This document shows, in pieces, positions 61,942 to 64,000 of a stretch of DNA of 64,000 bases. A program made the translations under genes and the position numbers. The notes beneath the pieces are model-generated. The model saw only the letters and a list, made by a program, of their open reading frames with translations, was not told where the DNA came from and searched no databases. The DNA is taken from the NCBI RefSeq assembly GCF_014200575.1, contig NZ_JACHBZ010000012.1, forward strand, positions 62,001-126,000. The letters run 5' to 3'. Within the stretch, counting starts at the first letter, position 1. The number at the start of each line of letters is the position of its first letter. The DNA comes from Mucilaginibacter saanensis. GTDB taxonomy: Bacteria; Bacteroidota; Bacteroidia; Sphingobacteriales; Sphingobacteriaceae.

Positions 61942-63402
61942 ATGAAGAAAGAATTTTTAATTGCCTGCGTTATTGCAGGTGGCTTAGTAAAGGCTGGTAT
62001 TGTAAACGCCCAAAGTGCAGCACCGTTTTCTGTCAATAATAAAACGGTTAAGGTAATTGTTTCTGAAAAAGAAGCAGGGTATAAGTTTACCACAACCGAA
62101 ACCCTGCAGTTTACGGATAGCCCCCAACCGGGCGAAACCGATGTTTCGGTTTTTGTTGATCCGTCAAAAACATTCCAAACCATGTTGGGTATTGGCGGCG
62201 CATTAACAGATGCCTCTGCCGAAACTTTTTACAAGCTGCCAAAAGATAAACAAAAGGAATTTTTAACCGCTTATTATGATAAGGAAAAGGGCATAGGCTA
62301 TAGCATGGCCCGTACCAACATCCAGAGCTGTGATTTTTCAAGCTCAAGCTATAGCTATATCAAAGAGGGGGATGCTGCCCTGAAAACCTTTGATATCAGC
62401 CATGATAAAACTTATCGTATACCCTTTATAAAGGCAGCTATGGCTGCTGCGGGCGGCAAATTAACCCTGTTTGTTTCGCCATGGAGCCCACCGGCTTTTA
62501 TGAAGGACAATAACGATGTATTACACGGCGGCAGCCTTAAGCCGGAGTTTGACCAAAGCTGGGCCAATTTTTTTGTGAAGTTTATAAAAGCTTATGAAAA
62601 AGAAGGCATCCCGGTGTGGGGGCTTTCCGTACAGAACGAGCCAATGGCCAAGCAAACCTGGGAGTCATGTAAATTTACTGCCGAAGAGGAGCGCGATTTT
62701 GTAAAGAACTTTTTAGGGCCAACATTACATAAACAAGGTCTGGCCGATAAAAAACTGATCATTTGGGATCATAACCGCGATTTGCTTTACCAACGCGCCA
62801 GCACTGTGCTTGAAGACCCCGAGGCTGCAAAATATGTTTGGGGTATTGGTTTCCACTGGTACGAAACCTGGACAGGTGCCGGTCAGCAGTTTGAAAGTAC
62901 CAGGCGCGTACATGAATCGTTCCCTGATAAAAACCTGATATTTACCGAAGGCTGTATCGAAAAATTTGATTTTGCCAAGATCAATGACTGGGATCTGGGC
63001 GAGCGTTACGGCTTATCAATGATCAACGATTTTAATGCAGGTACCGTTGCCTGGACAGACTGGAACGTTTTGCTTGATGAAAAAGGCGGCCCCAACCATG
63101 TTGGCAATTTCTGCTTTGCACCCATACATGCCGATACTAAAACCGGCAATTTGATTTATACCAGCTCTTATTATTACCTGGGTCATTTCTCAAAATTCAT
63201 TAATCCCGGTGCTAAACGCATCAGTGCAGTAGCCAGCCGCGATAAGCTGTTAACTACCGCTTACATCAATCCGGATGGTAAGCTTGCCGTTGTGGTAATG
63301 AATAAAACCGACGAGAAAATTGACTACAGCTTATGGATCAAAGGCAAGGCTGCCAAAACAACCAGCCTGCCGCATTCTATCGCTACGTTAATTGTAGAGT
63401 AA
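61942..63402 (+). CDS. secreted glycoside hydrolase family 30 enzyme
   Basis: A 486-aa GH30 (glucosylceramidase/beta-1,6-glucanase-like) enzyme with a signal peptide ending near VNAQ. An (alpha/beta)8 barrel starts with QTMLGIGGALTDASAETFYK and MARTNIQSCDFSSSSYSY. The acid/base Glu is in SVQNEPMAKQTWES and the nucleophile Glu in LIFTEGCIEKF. LFVSPWSPPAFMKDNND is another GH30 landmark. A C-terminal beta domain (ISAVASRDKLLTTAYINPDG) completes the fold. Proximity to SusC/SusD suggests a beta-glucan substrate, possibly beta-1,6-linked; this is inferred. Confidence 0.92.
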   Translation: MKKEFLIACVIAGGLVKAGIVNAQSAAPFSVNNKTVKVIVSEKEAGYKFTTTETLQFTDSPQPGETDVSVFVDPSKTFQTMLGIGGALTDASAETFYKLPKDKQKEFLTAYYDKEKGIGYSMARTNIQSCDFSSSSYSYIKEGDAALKTFDISHDKTYRIPFIKAAMAAAGGKLTLFVSPWSPPAFMKDNNDVLHGGSLKPEFDQSWANFFVKFIKAYEKEGIPVWGLSVQNEPMAKQTWESCKFTAEEERDFVKNFLGPTLHKQGLADKKLIIWDHNRDLLYQRASTVLEDPEAAKYVWGIGFHWYETWTGAGQQFESTRRVHESFPDKNLIFTEGCIEKFDFAKINDWDLGERYGLSMINDFNAGTVAWTDWNVLLDEKGGPNHVGNFCFAPIHADTKTGNLIYTSSYYYLGHFSKFINPGAKRISAVASRDKLLTTAYINPDGKLAVVVMNKTDEKIDYSLWIKGKAAKTTSLPHSIATLIVE

Positions 63403-63455
63403 CGCGCTTTTTTTATATTAATCAACTATATTTCTCACTCTGATTTTGTGGTGGA

Positions 63456-64000
63456 TCATTTATGATTCACCACAATCATTACCGGGAAATGATCTGACGG
63501 AAGCTTCGCCTCATATTTTTGGCTTCCCTTGGCTATCGCCCGGTAGCTGTCAGTTAGTATCCCATATCTTTTTACGGTAAAGTCACGGGTCACAAAAATA
63601 TGATCAATCCTTCCGGTTGATTTATTGTTCGCGTTAAAATCATTAAAAGTGCCATTCTCTGCATATTTTACCGGCGATAGCTCGTAAGCATCCTTTAAAG
63701 TGCCCGAGGTATTAATCACCGCATAACTGTCAGATGTTTGATCAACATTAAAATCGCCCGAAAATATAACCGGGGCCTTACCGGCAATGGCATTAATTTT
63801 GGTTAATACCAGTTTGGCGCTTTCCCGGCGGGCAACAACGCCAATATGATCCATGTGCAGGTTAAAATAATAAAATTTGTAGCCTGTTTTTATCTCTTCA
63901 AATGATCCCCATGAGCATATCCGCGGTAAAACGGCATCCCAGCCCTTGTTAGGCTTATCAGTGATGGTTGACAGCCAGAAATCGCCGTGAGCCAATAACC
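63456..64000 (-). CDS. endonuclease/exonuclease/phosphatase family protein (5' end outside the window)
   Basis: The C-terminal 181 codons of an EEP-fold enzyme; the frame continues through the window edge, so the start is missing. HGDFWLSTITDKPNKGWDA, then YFNLHMDHIGVVARRESAKL, FSGDFNVDQTSD, GRIDHIFVTRDF and PSDHFPVM are the successive EEP blocks. The HMDH His, GDFN Asp/Asn, IDHIF and SDH His residues are all intact. The FWLS/WDA signature is typical of secreted Bacteroidota members. The GH30 gene is convergent, 53 bases away. Confidence 0.88.
   Translation of the reverse strand, partial: LLAHGDFWLSTITDKPNKGWDAVLPRICSWGSFEEIKTGYKFYYFNLHMDHIGVVARRESAKLVLTKINAIAGKAPVIFSGDFNVDQTSDSYAVINTSGTLKDAYELSPVKYAENGTFNDFNANNKSTGRIDHIFVTRDFTVKRYGILTDSYRAIAKGSQKYEAKLPSDHFPVMIVVNHK

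Noticed and set aside
1..64000. Insertion sequences, prophage, toxin-antitoxin or restriction systems
   Set aside because: No transposase, integrase, terminal repeats, phage structural gene or defence gene was recognised on either strand.

Overview
The window looks like a chromosomal segment of a Bacteroidota bacterium of the Sphingobacteriaceae type (Mucilaginibacter or Pedobacter-like). The reasons are two SusC/SusD pairs, a type IX secretion (T9SS) type B sorting domain, an UpxY-like NusG paralogue, promoter-like TAnnTTTG boxes, weak Shine-Dalgarno sequences and AT-leaning codon use. The genus is inferred, because no rRNA or other marker gene is present. REGION 1 (about 87-30709, almost all plus strand) is one large Wzx/Wzy-type exopolysaccharide locus. 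It starts with an outer-membrane exporter and a Wzc-like tyrosine kinase. A 312-base leader with repeated hairpins then precedes an UpxY/NusG-like antiterminator. After that come a UDP-HexNAc dehydrogenase, a flippase, two DegT aminotransferases, five GT4 and GT2 glycosyltransferases interleaved with a deacetylase-like protein, a PglC/WcaJ-like initiating sugar transferase, a Wzy-like polymerase, an AsnB amidotransferase, FemAB/GNAT-like acyl or aminoacyl transferases, a beta-propeller protein, a UDP-glucuronate 4-epimerase, a lipoprotein pectate lyase, a sixth glycosyltransferase, a PhyH dioxygenase, a degenerate aminotransferase-like protein, a GNAT and a membrane 4,6-dehydratase. A small HTH protein closes the block. 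The gene set predicts a polymer rich in uronic acids, amino sugars and non-sugar decorations, with its own lyase. REGION 2 (31267-38845) holds a SusC/SusD pair followed by an intrinsic terminator, an exported tyrosine phosphatase and an exported YtcJ-like amidohydrolase. REGION 3 (38853-47812) is a mixture of small metabolic genes: two methyltransferases, a Nudix hydrolase, PhnN, an AraC regulator, a monooxygenase and an SDR. It also has a T9SS-exported six-NHL-repeat protein and two decayed genes, a GNAT broken into three frames and an endonuclease/phosphatase without its N-terminal half. REGION 4 (48012-53102) is a likely iron or siderophore patch: two Fur-box-like palindromes, a PepSY membrane protein, an AraC regulator and a siderophore-interacting flavoprotein. 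It is followed by DoxX, HxlR, PNPOx-like and Crp/Fnr genes, and the HxlR/DoxX pair shares a perfect 42-bp palindromic operator. REGION 5 (53327-63402) is a glycan-use cluster: an (alpha/alpha)6-barrel protein behind a textbook Bacteroidetes promoter and a 24-bp palindrome, a second SusC/SusD pair, several small proteins including an exported chorismate mutase, and a secreted GH30 hydrolase. The window ends inside a minus-strand endonuclease/exonuclease/phosphatase gene. No tRNA, rRNA, insertion sequence, CRISPR array or phage was seen.
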